A DNA stretch of 64,000 nucleotides from NCBI RefSeq assembly GCF_018446385.1, contig NC_056002.1, forward strand, positions 11,418,894 through 11,482,893, given 5' to 3'. Position 1 is the stretch's first letter; each line of letters begins with the position of its first letter. The DNA comes from Zingiber officinale. Taxonomy: Eukaryota > Streptophyta > Magnoliopsida > Zingiberales > Zingiberaceae. A program made the position numbers and the translations under genes. Under the pieces are notes generated by a model. The model did not search any database, was not told the origin of the DNA, and was given only the letters and a program-made list of their open reading frames with translations. Below are positions 21,389-32,398 of this stretch, in pieces.

Positions 21389-22700
21389 TTGTTAGGGACC
21401 TTTTACAAAGCACCCTCCAAAAAGTGGCGTATGCTGCTTAAAGTGACGAGCACACGGTATTCTTTAGTAAAAGGCGAAAGAATAATTCGCTATGTGCTCA
21501 CCACGCAGCTGCGTGATTTTGTTTTCTTGAGCTTCGGATCAATTTATAATAACCTATGTGCGGAACTTGGTAAAAGCAAGCGATGTGGGACTAAAACCCA
21601 ACCTGCGTAATGTTGGCACCGCCAATAGACCTACGGGCGCTACGGCATATTATGACTCGATCTGCTGCGGCGCCCGCGCTCTCCCTGGTTTATCCTTCTC
21701 TCGCTTCCACTCCTCTGCCCTCCCCTCGCCCAAGCCACGGACCAAACGCCCCAATTATCTCCGCCTCAAGACCCTAATTCCCATTCCCCAGCCACTCCAA
21801 ACCCCTCCTCCCCCGCCGCTGCAGACCCATGAGCCCTGGGTTGTGGTTCTCGAAGAGGAGGTTAACGCTGTCGAACATGTGGTACAGGAAGTCGACGCCG
21901 TAGAGGTGGTCGAGGATGCGCCGGTGGCGATGCCGACCTTCAGGTGCTCCCTCGAGAAGCCTTCGGTATAGCGCTACGCTTCGCGGCGCTTATAGCGGTA
22001 CAGACTATGGTTGCGGTCTGGTTTTTGGGCGGCGTCGGAGGCGAGGAGGGGAACGGCTCTGGCATGCGGAAAGTCGAGGAAGGCAGGGTTGGGAGTGCCG
22101 CGAGCCAAGTAGCGGAGTTTCAGAAGATCCTGGAGATTAGAGCGATGGCTAAGGAGGCGAGGGAGACTGAAAGGAGGGAGCTTTCCGAAGACAGTGGAGT
22201 CCAGGGCGAGTTAAGCAGAAAGATTAGTAGTTTGAGAAAGAGATATCCGAAGGTCATCTTGGACGAGAATGGATTTTCTGTGTCTCTGCGCTGCCCTCCA
22301 AGAATGTGCATGAGGAAATGGATGGAAAGAAGCTCAAATCCAAGCAGAACACGGATATAAAAAAATTGAACTACAAGAGAAAGGGTGGTTTTTTGAAATC
22401 CATAAGGAAATCTGAAAATGTTCCGAAAGGATTTAATGGATCGGGAAAAAGGCAAGAAGCCTGGCAAAGGAAGCAACGGTATTACTTTTCCTTGATTCAT
22501 ACGACTGAAGATTAGCTTTCTTCCTATAACTGTGATCTCGTTCTTAATTTAATTTTTCTTATTTATTATTCTGATATATTTTTCTCAACCAATGACTTCA
22601 TTATTGATCATTGCTTGTGCTGGAGATTTTCATTCTGCAGTGGCTAAAGATGAATACGCTCGTCCTCAGCATCTTCGTCAATCTGTCCCAAAATAAATCA
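21389..22700 (+). pseudogene. Host-gene fragment, copy 1 (unidentified, frameshifted)
   Basis: A GC-rich stretch in an AT-rich neighbourhood. Frames give a Ser/Ala/Pro-rich N-terminus (MTRSAAAPALSLVYPS in copy 2) that could be an organelle transit peptide, a hydrophobic segment (ALRFAALIAVQTMVAVWFLG) and a charged part with VAEFQKILEIRAMAKEARE. A possible intron (GT near 22480, CAG at 22640) joins a short exon AKDEYARPQHLRQSVPK then stop. The frame is broken near 21960 and near 22290, at sites that differ between the two copies. I do not recognise the gene. The segment 21820-21990 also reads as a GC3-rich open frame on the opposite strand, so the fragment may be a chimera. Confidence 0.5.
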
Positions 22701-23730
22701 CGAACGGCTATTAATCTTTGGAATAATAACTAGCACATAAGGGATACATTTACCTCGTCTTTATCGACATTTGAACTCCAAATCTCATGATGACAGCACC
22801 TCATAGACTAGTCACTAGATCATCCGAGAGGACAATATGTAGATTTTCATTCTAATATAGTACTCTAGGAGTCTGATTTCCCTAAGTAAAATGAGCTCTT
22901 ACGATTTCAGTGCTTAACTTTTTACAGTACTTTTATTCTATAACATAGCTTGTATCCATGAATCAAACAAGTTATTAAGGTTATTTGCTAGTATGAGATC
23001 CAGGGAGGGTCAATGCAACAAATTTTACCCATACTAGCTACTAAATAGTTTGCTTGTCTATATTAGTGGCCCTGGCTGAGATTCTTTTCAATTATGCACA
23101 ATGATGAACCATCTCATGTTGTTTTCCAGATACACTAAAACATCTTGTCTTTAGAAATTGAAGAACAGTTCTTTTTATGCTTTTTCTTCACTGAAGGAGG
23201 CCAATCAATGTGTAAGGTCTGATGCAAGTATACAACAATCTAGTTAGGCCTTCATAATTGCGAAGCAAAATCATTTTATATTAGCATAGTTTCAAAATTA
23301 TTTCATGAGCATCTAGTAGTTACTCATGAAAGATATGATCACAAGATAGTTTTATTTTATCATCATATCAGAACTTAGACTTGGTTACCCCTGCATAAAA
23401 ATTGCGGCCAGTCTTTCAGCAAAATTACACTCCATTGATGTACAAGCTGAAAATTTCAAAGCTTACGTCTAATATCCAGAGATGATATTCTTGTTAAATT
23501 TCCAAGGAGATTGTCAATGCCCATGGAGTGCCTTGTTGCTTTCTTCAGCATTATATTCCACAGTGAGCTATGATAGCATTACTATTGACAAGTAATTTTC
23601 AATCGCACTGGCTTGACCTGCTGTCTAGATTGGTGATGGACATATATGCTACATGGTCTCTAATTTTTCAGGATTCTCTGAGTGATATGCTCATATAGTG
23701 TTATATAAGATGTTTTTGCCTTGTCTTTTG
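22701..23730. other. Non-coding part of duplicated segment
   Basis: AT-rich, matched at 50080-50900 in copy 2, with no recognisable coding sequence. It may be intronic or 3' flank of the gene fragment. Confidence 0.55.
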
Positions 23731-23734
23731 GTGC

Positions 23735-26390
23735 AAAATCAGCGAACCGCCGGTTCAATCATTTTGTTTTATTTTTTTTAAACGGCTTGAATCGTCGGTT
23801 AACCGATGGTTCCTAGCTGTTGGAACCACCGGTTAACCGGTGGTTCCTAGCTGTTGGGGGAGGATGGGGGGTTTGTTTGCGTATTTTTTTCAACGGTTAG
23901 GATCATTTGACTGTTTTTTGATCAATGACTATGATTTAGTATCCGTTACTATCAAAAATCTATAAATAAAGAGCTCATTTCATCATTTTCACACACATCT
24001 TCTCTACTCTTGATCTCAATTTCGTATTTTCTACACGCTTTCGTTTCTAATTTTCAATTACAATAGGAGGCCGCGGAGGTGTATCATCTCGAGCTCGGAA
24101 GGGAAAGGAAATAATGAATCCGCGGGAGGAGAACTCCAACATTCAATCCACCGATGATGAGATCAAGCATCTTCTGAATCCAACACTTGAAACACAAGAA
24201 AGTATCGATGCAATTACTTCTAAGGTTCGGGAAGTCTTTTATTTTCACTAAACATTTTGAGAAGATCACTCTTCCGTCGGGAGAAATACGTGGAAAATGT
24301 AAGCACTGCAATGCTTCCTACAAATTCCAAGTCGACGACAACTATAGGTCGTTGAAACGACATGTAGAAATGAAGCACCCGACAGAATATGGACTCGAAC
24401 GTTCTCAAATATAATTATCAAGATTTTCTTCAACTAGCAGTAGTACCGATTCCGGTTTATTTTTATATTCAGATAATAAATTAAGAGAATCATTAGCTAA
24501 ATTTGTTTCCGTAAAACATCTTTCTTTTAGTTTTGGATCTAAATACATATTTGAAGATTTTTATAAAGAATCTCTTAATCCATGTGCTAAACATGTTCTT
24601 AAAACTACACTTATTTGTACAATTAAAAAATTAGTAAAACAAGGAAAAAAGAATTTAATCGATGAATTTAGTAAATTAGATAATAAAGTTTTTTTATGTT
24701 CCGATATTTGGAGTGATCATTGACAAACACATTTATATATGGGTGTGACTTGTCATTGGATCGATAACTCTTGGAACCTCCAAAAAAGATTGTTAGCTTA
24801 TAGAGTTTTTGATAAATCACATAATGTTCATAACATCGCACATTTATTATGTTTAATTTTAAAAGAATCTGGCTTAACTCATAAAATATTTTCAATATCA
24901 TTAGATAATGCTAGTTCAAATACCGTTTGTATATATGATCTAAAATTTATTTGTCAACCTATTATTGACGGTTTATTTTTTCATATTCGTTGTGTATGCT
25001 ATGTTTTAAATTTATGTGTTCAAGATGGATTAAAAATTTTAGAAAGTTATATTAAACCAATTAGAATTGTAATTTCTTATTTATGGTCACATCCATATAT
25101 AATGAAATAATAGGGTAGGTTTTGAAAAACTAATAGAATGAGACCTAAAAAATTTCCACGTGATGTACCAATACGTTGGAATTCAACATACCAATTATTA
25201 CAAGATTCATTTGAATATAAAGAATTATTATGTTCATTTTTTGTACAAAATACTAATACTAATATATATTTATTTTCACAATAATGAAATATTTGTAGTA
25301 GTATTTGTGAAATTTTAAAAGTATTTAATGATGCAACTGAACAACTTTCTAGTGTTTATTATCCTACTGCTCAATTAGTTTTAGAAATTTTTTTAAATAT
25401 AGTATTAGTTTTAAATGAACATATTAATAATGAATCTTTATCTCCTTACATCTTAGCTATAAAAAACTAAATAGAAAAAATAATTTTATTTTATTCTTGA
25501 AATTTATTTAATTGCATTTGCTTTAGATTCTAGATTTAAATTAGAAGTTTTACAAGAAATATTAATATTATATTATGACGCTTTAATTCTAATTAAATAT
25601 TCTTTTTCTTTAGGTCCAGTTAATATTATATATAATGTTAGAATTTATTTATATGATATTTATAATCAATATTATGCAAAATATGGAACACAAATTAATA
25701 TTTCCGAAATACAACAAACTACTAATAATAATTTAAACTTACAAAAGCCTAACTTTTATTAAAAGAACGGATAAAACGTTCACGAGGATCCTCAAGTTCC
25801 ACACAGGAACTTGAGAATTATTTTACGACTTTTTTATTTTAATGAAGCAGATAGCGAAAATTTCGATATCTTAAAGTGGTGGTCACAGAAGGCTCAAAGC
25901 TTTCCCGTCTTCTCCGTGATCGCCAAAGAAATTTTACCTTGTCCAGTGTCAATTGTTGCTGTGGAGTAGACGTTCAATGTCGACGGCAATATATTAGATG
26001 AACGACGATAACTTTGTCTCCCGACTCATTGAAAGCCCAAGCATTACTGAACGATTGGACCAGATCAGAGAAAAGAATCTAAGGAATGTAACTTTCAGAT
26101 GACAAAGTTAAAAATTTCGATACTGAAAGAATAAATACGACAGGAACGGGAAATGGAAGTGAGTAACAATATAAAAAAATAAAAATGTAAAAGAACTACT
26201 ATTTTGATTCCCCTAAGGGGATATATAGGCAACTTAAATAAGTGCAAGTCCTTTTTTATAATAAATTTTAATTTTTAATTTTTAATTTTTTTAACATAAT
26301 AACCTTGAACTGTGGTGAACCATGACGAATCATGAAACGAACTGTGAACCGACGGTTCCGAACCATGAATAGTAATTGTTTTGGGCAGTT
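23735..26390 (+). mobile_element. hAT element 1 (decayed; ends approximate)
   Basis: The transposase relic is bracketed by subterminal repeats of the type AACCGNCGGTTC (23745-23850 and 26335-26365), common in hAT elements. Exact terminal inverted repeats and an 8-bp target duplication were not resolved, so the limits are estimates. Confidence 0.6.
24064..26110 (+). pseudogene. hAT transposase pseudogene
   Basis: N-terminal BED zinc finger: TLPSGEIRGKCKHCNASYKF followed by SLKRHVEMKHP (24265-24385). Middle region: KLDNKVFLCSDIWSDH, MGVTCHWIDNSWNLQKRLL, SISLDNASSNT and HIRCVCYVLNLCVQDGL, typical of the catalytic region of hAT transposases. C-terminus: DILKWWSQKAQSFPVFSVIA with VSIVAVE and ILDERR, the hAT dimerisation domain (25875-26005). 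Stops (for example TGA at 24721, TAA at 25107) and frameshifts abolish function. The start codon is lost here (ATA) but intact in copy 2 (51233). Confidence 0.9.
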
Positions 26391-26399
26391 AAGATTAAG

Positions 26400-27410
26400 A
26401 GTCACCTGTCTAGAACCGTCGAATCAGGTGGAGGTATTCCTTCCAGCGACACCTCTCTTCGCCCACACTACTTTTTCTCACGCACACGAAGACACGATGC
26501 CGCCATCCTCCTTCCCCCACCAACGGTCGACGGCTCCATTCCATCTCCTCACTGCCGGCCGGCCATGTCCATTACCTCTCCTCTCCATATTCTCTATTCC
26601 CATCATCTTCTCACTCAAGCAACTCACGGACCAAGTTCACCCGACGCCAACAACACTACCATCCTTTGGCCAACTCTCCTCTTCGAGTTAGAAGAGGAGA
26701 GGGCAGCCCCTTTTGCACTCCGACAGCCCCATTCCCTTCGTCGTAACTCCTCTTTGGGTTAGAAGAGGAGGGTCCTTCTTCACCATCATCCGATAGCCTT
26801 CGCCCCTCTCTTTTTCGGGTTAGAAGAGGAGAGGGCAGCCACTCCGCCATCCACAACCCTTCATCGGCAGCTTCCCCTTCTTCTCTTCAAGTTAGAAGAG
26901 AAGAAGTCCTTCACTTCATCCGGGTGGCACTTCCTCCTTCCGGCGATCCCATAACTCTGGCTTCATCAAATCCGGCCACAAATAATCCATTCAGCGGTTC
27001 CGGGCAGCAACACATTTGTAATGCGTTATTTGATTTTTTTTTTTTTTGTGTGTTGTATATATATATATATTTATATATAGATACACACACACACAAATGT
27101 GTCCCTAGGTTTTTATGAGCCCTGGGCAGGTGCCCTGGTAGCCTTGGCCCAGGGTCGGCTCTGCCCTCACCCCTCTCTTTTTCGGGTTAGAAGAGGAGAG
27201 GGCAGCCACTCCGCCATCCACAACCCTTCATCGACAGCTTCCCCTTCTTCTCTTCAAGTTAGAAGTGAAGAAATCCTTTACTTCATCCGGGTAGCACTTC
27301 CTCCTTCCGGCGATCCCGTAACTCTGGCTTCATCAAATCCGACCACAAATAATCCATTCAACGTCCCGGGCAGCAACGCATTTGTAATGCGTTATTTGAT
27401 TTCTTTTGTG
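26400..27410. repeat. Direct repeats with GGGTTAGAAGAGGAGAGGG motif
   Basis: A ~240-bp block (26800-27042) is repeated at 27165-27405. Within it a ~20-bp motif around GTTAGAAGAGGAGAGGGCAG recurs at about 26684, 26757, 26818, 26887, 27182 and 27252. Between the blocks lie a TA microsatellite (27056-27078) and an AC run, then GGCCCAGGGTCGGCTCTG (27145-27162), which resembles the reversed terminus of hAT2 at 51775. Overlapping open frames are proline/serine low-complexity and unconvincing as genes. Confidence 0.7.
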
Positions 27411-28017
27411 TTGTGTGTCTAGTTGGCTGTTGACTTGTAACGAAGTAATCCTCCCTTGTTTAAGATTGCATGCATTAGGATTGAATTACTTGATGCTCAC
27501 TATGTGTTCGATGAATTGCCTCTTACATTCTTGCTACTTTTATTTGTGTCAATGCACTTCAATTCATTTCATTTCAGCAATGTTTTAATTTAATTGGATG
27601 TTATTAATGTTTATTATTCATTTGGATGCCATTAGGTTAGATAGATTAAGTTTTGTTAATTGCTCTACGGTTCCTTGCATGCTTAATTTCCCATGCTTTA
27701 GATCCGTGCACTTAGCTTAATTTGAATCATGCTTTCACGTTATTTGGCAATATGTTTCTTCCAATGGTTAGTTTTAGACTTTTAGTTGATGCATTTATTT
27801 CCTATTGTGTTTTTAATTCTTGTGAGATTTTATTTCATTTAAATGCCAGTGTAGGTTATTCTTTATTCAGATGCACTTAGTTTAGATTAGTAGTCTAGGT
27901 TTCATTAATGTTTTACTTCTTTTAATTCTGTTACAGGTGTGATTTAGTCAGGTTAGATTTTATTACTTACATTTTCCCAAATAGTTAACAGTTAAAGTGA
28001 GTCCTCAAGTCGGATAG
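27411..28017. other. AT-rich stretch, nothing recognised
   Basis: No coding, RNA or repeat signal seen between the direct repeats and the CACTA element. Confidence 0.55.
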
Positions 28018-28020
28018 TTA

Positions 28021-29667
28021 CAACTATAAAAAAAAATTGTAATAGTAAGACTTAGTTAATGTAGAATAGGTGATTGGTTGAAGCTCTTCTGTGACTTTTC
28101 ACTTGTATTTTTGGAAATGAGCTATCATTTCTCTACCTTTGAGTTATTTATATCTTGTTTAATCAATGTTATTATATTTATATCTGTCAATTTATTATTT
28201 TTATCTCAATATAATAAATAAAATATAGAAGAAGTATTTTAAACAAATTATCTTTTATTATAGTAATATATTGTTACTCTGTTGAATATTATATTTTTGT
28301 TGTCTATTTTATTATTATTAAGATATGTACGTTGGATTACAGTATCATTAGTTGTGTTATATATTTCTTTCTAAATAACTTCTTTGTTACAATCCTCTTA
28401 TGTTTCAAGGTTTTTGTCATTTCAGGAAATGTTAAAATATATTGTCGTATAAGGCCACCTTTTGAAGATGAAGGTTTTTCTATAATTGAGCTTCTAGATG
28501 AATTCACAGTTTAAGTAAACACCAATGATGATTCTCTTGTCAATCCTAAAAAGGATTATGAATTTGATCGAGTATATATATGGCCCTCATGTTGGACAAG
28601 GTAAAACATTTTTATTATTCTAGACATTTATCAGGTTCCAACTTCTTCTAATTGTTAACATTTTTAAACATACATGAACAATTGATTGTATGAGCTATGG
28701 TTTCACTTATTTTTTTCTTTTCAGATGCTAAATATAAAGCTTAAAGGATAATTTTTAATTAATTTTGATTTTCTGTTCATCTTGTTTTACTATGTACGTG
28801 AACAATATTTGTTTGACTTCTCATCACTATCTTGTTATATGCACATTTCCAGGGGAATTGTTTTGCGATGTTCACCTATTTGTGCAGTCAGCTTGGATAG
28901 ATATAATGTATCTATATTTGCATATGGCCAAAGCGCCTCTTGGAAGAGACAATGATTTCCTCCATTCGTTGGATCCTCTTGATGTCATGTCATTACTTCT
29001 CTCTTTTAGCTATATGTATTAAATATGTTATTGAAGGTTGGAGAAGACTTGTTATTAAAAATTGTATATATTTTAGAAATTGAAGAAGGTTTTGTGGTAC
29101 ATTGTGGAGAAAAATGTAAATGAGATATATTAATATTTTGAAATGTAATATGAATATTATATGTTGTTTTGGTAATGTAATATGTTATGAATATAAATTA
29201 GTTTTGTGAATTGAAATGTAAATATCGTGAATTGATTTAATTTGATATTGTATTTGGTTTTGGAAATTTAATAAATGTGCAGGTAAAATATGATATAGAA
29301 TTATTTTTTAATTGGTTCAAATTCGATTTTAGAAGGGGTTTAAACTGCTCCTAATGATATAGGATCATTTTAAAACTGCTCCTGTAAAATATATTCACAA
29401 GCGGTTTCTAACCGTTTCTAATGGTAAATAATCAGATGTAGTTATTAACCACTTCTAAAAGTATGCATTAAAAACAATTTCTAACCGCTTCTAATGACAA
29501 ACAATTAGAAGTGGTTAATAACCACCGGTTAGTTTTATCGCTTCGGTTGTCTTTAGCCCCGCCAACATTTGTAACTGTTGGAAAATTGGTGCAATAGGTT
29601 TAGCAATGGTTGGTAAACATTGTTATAAGCTTTTTAAAACCGCTTCTAAAAATTTTTTTTTGTAGTG
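28021..29667 (+). mobile_element. Non-autonomous CACTA element carrying a kinesin fragment, TSD TTA
   Basis: Right end TTTTTTTGTAGTG (29667), i.e. CACTACAAAAAAA on the other strand; left end CAACTATAAAAAAAAATT at 28021, matching it with one extra base and one change. Both are flanked by TTA (28018-28020, 29668-29670), the 3-bp duplication expected for CACTA. Subterminal copies of AACCGCTTCTAA and its complement crowd 29330-29650. No transposase is present; the interior holds a host-gene fragment. Confidence 0.78.
28426..28946 (+). pseudogene. Kinesin-14 motor-domain fragment (two exons with introns)
   Basis: Exon at 28426-28600, preceded by TTTCAG and followed by GTAAAA, encodes GNVKIYCRIRPPFEDEGFSI and NPKKDYEFDRVY, the start of a kinesin motor domain of the plant KIN-14 type. 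A second exon from 28853 (preceded by TTTCCAG) encodes GELFCDVHLFVQSA and, after a one-base shift, DRYNVSIFAYGQ just before the P-loop. An in-frame stop and a 2-bp insertion near 28575 inactivate it. Splice sites are retained, so it was taken from genomic DNA, not from mRNA. The rest of the motor, including the ATP-binding loop, is absent. Confidence 0.88.
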
Positions 29668-29687
29668 TTATTTTTTACACTTGAAAA

Positions 29688-29828
29688 GGGAGTCTTGGCG
29701 CAACGATAAAATTATTGGCATGTGACCAAAAGGTCACCGGTGTGAATCCTGAAAACAGTCTCTTGCAAAAAACAAGGTAAGGCTGCGTACAATGGATCCT
29801 TCCCCGCGACCCCGCATGACGGGAGCTT
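29688..29828 (+). mobile_element. Au-like SINE, 3' truncated
   Basis: GAGTCTTGGCGCAACGATAA carries the pol III A box and GGTGTGAATCC (29739-29749) a degenerate B box. The downstream sequence CTCTTGCAAAAAACAAGG...GGCTGCGTACAATGG...CTTCCCCG matches the body of the widespread plant Au SINE family as I remember it. The 3' end runs directly into a fold-back element. Confidence 0.8.
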
Positions 29829-30277
29829 TGTAACGACCCGACCCTCTTGGCCCATTTGGCGGCCCATTTGGCGACCTCTCATGTCCTCTAATGTCGTCGA
29901 TCGACGACCCTTGGTCGTGCCATTAATCACTAGGACTTTCCACCCTTGGTCAGTGGATTTTTGTCTCCTCCAGGATTCGAACTCTAAACCTCCAGGCTTA
30001 AGTATTAGAGTTTATGAATCCTGGTAACCAAGTGAGATGATCTCACTTGGTTACCAGGATTCATAAACTCTAATACTTAAGTCTGGAGATTTAGAGTTCG
30101 AATCCTGGGGGAGGCAAAAATCCACTGATCAGGGATGAAAAGTCATAGTGAGTAACGGCACGGCCAAGGGTCGTCGGTCGATGACATTAGAAGTCGCCAA
30201 ATGGGCCGACAACATAAGGGCCGATGGTCGACGACATGAGAGATCGCCAAATGGGCCAAGAGGGCCGGGTCATTACA
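29829..30277. repeat. Fold-back element 1
   Basis: Near-perfect inverted repeat of about 220 bp per arm: TGTAACGACCCGACCC at the left, GGGCCGGGTCATTACA at the right, centre at about 30046 (GTGAGATGATCTCAC). No coding capacity. The arms contain a pol III B-box-like GAGTTCGAATCC. Adjacent units are joined by a palindromic linker. Confidence 0.88.
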
Positions 30278-30297
30278 ATAAAAAGGCGCCTTTTTAT
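30278..30297. repeat. Palindromic linker ATAAAAAGGCGCCTTTTTAT
   Basis: Perfect 20-bp palindrome joining fold-back 1 and 2. A one-base variant (GGCGCAT) joins fold-back 2 and 3 at 30892-30911. Confidence 0.88.
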
Positions 30298-30891
30298 TGT
30301 AACGACCCGACCCTCTTGGCCCATTTGGCGACCCTCGGGTCGTCGACCGTAGGCCCTTATGTCGTCGACCCATTTGGCGACCTCTCATGTCGTCTACCGA
30401 CGACCCTTGGCCGTGCCGTTACTCACTAGGACTTTCCACCCCTGACAGTAGATTTTTGCCTCCCCCAGGATTCGAACTCTAAACCCCCAGGCTTAAGTAT
30501 TAGAGTTTATGAATCCTGGTAACCAAGTGAGACCCGACCCTCTTGGCCCATTTGGCGACCTCTAATGTCGTCGACCGACGACCATTGGCCGTGCCGTTAC
30601 TCACTAGGACTTTCCACCCCTGGTCAGTGGATTTTGCCTTCCCCAGGATTCGAACTCTAAATCTCCAGGCCTAAGTATTAGAGTTTATGAATCCTGGTAA
30701 CCAAGTGAGATGATCTCACTTGGTTACCAGGATTCGTAAACTCTAATACTTAGGCCTGGAGGTTTAGACGACACAGCCAAAGGGTCGTCGGTCGACGACA
30801 TTAGAGGTCGCCAAATGGGCCGACGACATAAGGGCCGACAGTCGATGACATGAGAGGTCGCCAAATGGGCTAAGAGGGCCGGGTCGTTACA
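30298..30891. repeat. Fold-back element 2, with internal partial duplication
   Basis: Same family as fold-back 1, ends TGTAACGACCC and GGGTCGTTACA, centre near 30714. The left arm contains an extra ~230-bp partial copy of itself (30298-30529) before the full arm, an asymmetric duplication. Confidence 0.85.
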
Positions 30892-30911
30892 ATAAAAAGG
30901 CGCATTTTTAT

Positions 30912-30981
30912 TGTAACGACCGGACCCTTTGGCCTCTTGGGCGGCCCTTGTGGCGGCCCTTATGTCGTCACCCTATTTGGC
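30912..30981. repeat. Fold-back element 3, fragment
   Basis: Starts TGTAACGACCGGACCC like the others and is cut after about 70 bp, where B LTR sequence begins. Confidence 0.75.
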
Positions 30982-31711
30982 GTGTATGTTGTACTATGTC
31001 TTATTATGTATTAAATTCTATGTCAAATTCTATGTCTTATTATGTATTAACTCTATTTTGCAGGGTATGTTGTACTAACGTATTTTGCAGGAAGTGAATT
31101 GGAGTGTTTACCTCAAGTAACCTGGAGAAAACCCTCTCGCAACAAGGCGCGAGGGTGCCCTCATGGAGCTTGAGGGTGCCCTGGACACTGGCGCGAGGGC
31201 GCCCTCATGGAGGTTAAGGGCGCCCTCAGGCGGATAGACTGTGACCGGGTCGAAGCACATTCATGTTGCGGATTTGGCGCGGATGAGGGCGCCCTCCACA
31301 GGCTATAAAAGGCAGTCTTGAGCAGCAGCAAGGAATAACAATGAAAATGCGATCCATCTTCCGTGCACTACTCAAAGAACCACCCGATAAAGCTGTAGCA
31401 AGACACCGACAACCTGAACCCTCGAATTTCCTATTCTTAAAGTTGTTGATATATTTTCTTACTATACATAATTGTTGTACTCTAGAATTGTACTCTTGCG
31501 AACTTATAGTGATTGTCTAAAGTAAACGCTCAACGAGCGTGGGCCTTGAAGTAGGAGTCGCCCCAAGCTCTGAACCAAGCAAAAAATCCTTGGTGTTTAC
31601 GTTTGTATTGTTTACTTTTCCGCTGCATTTACTTGTTAAGTTTTCCTTAACGAAAGTGAAAGCCATGAGCGTATTCACCCCCTCCTCTCTCTCTCTAGCG
31701 CTTTCGATCCA
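30982..31711 (+). repeat. B-type LTR, left-truncated third copy
   Basis: Aligns with 19265-19976, including GAGGGCGCCCTC palindromes, the CTATAAAAGG TATA box and the LTR end CTCTAGCGCTTTCGATCCA. The first ~480 bp of the LTR are missing at the junction with the fold-back chain. Confidence 0.88.
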
Positions 31712-32398
31712 AGGGAGAGTGGAAAAAGTTCTTTTATTTACTTGGATTTTTGAAAAATTATTTTTGACTTGAATGAAAAATTATTTTTGATTGGGTGTAA
31801 AATAAAATTATTTTTAACTTGGCTTTGAAATGAAAAATATTTTTGACTTAAGGTTGGACTAAATTAAAATTAAAAGTTTGAGCCTAGTTTTTTTCAAAGT
31901 TTTTAACTATGTTCAATTGTCAAAACTTCAATTAAATCAAAAGTTTGTAAGTACTCACTTCAATTTAAATTAGCTTGGTTTTGGTTTTAAAACCTAAATT
32001 TAATTTATTAACTTAACTTGCAAACCTATTATTTTGCCTAGATAATATTTGCTAACTTGTTACTTTAAGTCTTAAATGTATATACTTTAACTTAGCTTGG
32101 TTACAACTACTAGTTTCAAGTAACAAAGCTTCCTTTCAGGGGTAGCAAACTTTCATTTGTTTCCTTTCTACACTTTATATATTTTTTATTTATAGCAAAG
32201 GGGGAGAGGAAAGTGAAAATTAAAAAGAATGTAGTTAAATAAAAAGAATGAATAAAACTAGAACATTTTGCTCAATTCCATTTTGTTCAATTTGCCAATC
32301 ACTTAAAGTGTTCTAGTTTACTTGATTCTTAATATTTTTTGTGTACTCTTGTTTTACTTAACTTTGAATATTGTTGTCATAATTAAAAAGGGAGAGAT
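31712..32398 (+). other. B internal region, second copy, non-coding
   Basis: 687 bp between LTR copies with no ORF. It ends with the purine tract AAAAAGGGAGAGATTG right before the LTR start, a functional-looking PPT for a plus-strand element. Confidence 0.8.

Larger units (their letters stand above)
20397..24640 (+). repeat. Duplicated segment, copy 1 (host-gene fragment plus hAT)
   Basis: Aligns with 48413-51774 along its length: common AT-rich leader, gene fragment, non-coding stretch and the start of the hAT gene. Copy 1 has an extra MITE (20660-21111) and about 550 bp (22430-22990) missing from copy 2. The right limit of the duplication is hidden because copy 2 is cut by another hAT at 51774. 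Confidence 0.85.

Noticed and set aside
26332-26762. 119- and 128-codon open frames
   Set aside because: Pro/Ser/His low-complexity, overlapping in two frames, and the region consists of short direct repeats.
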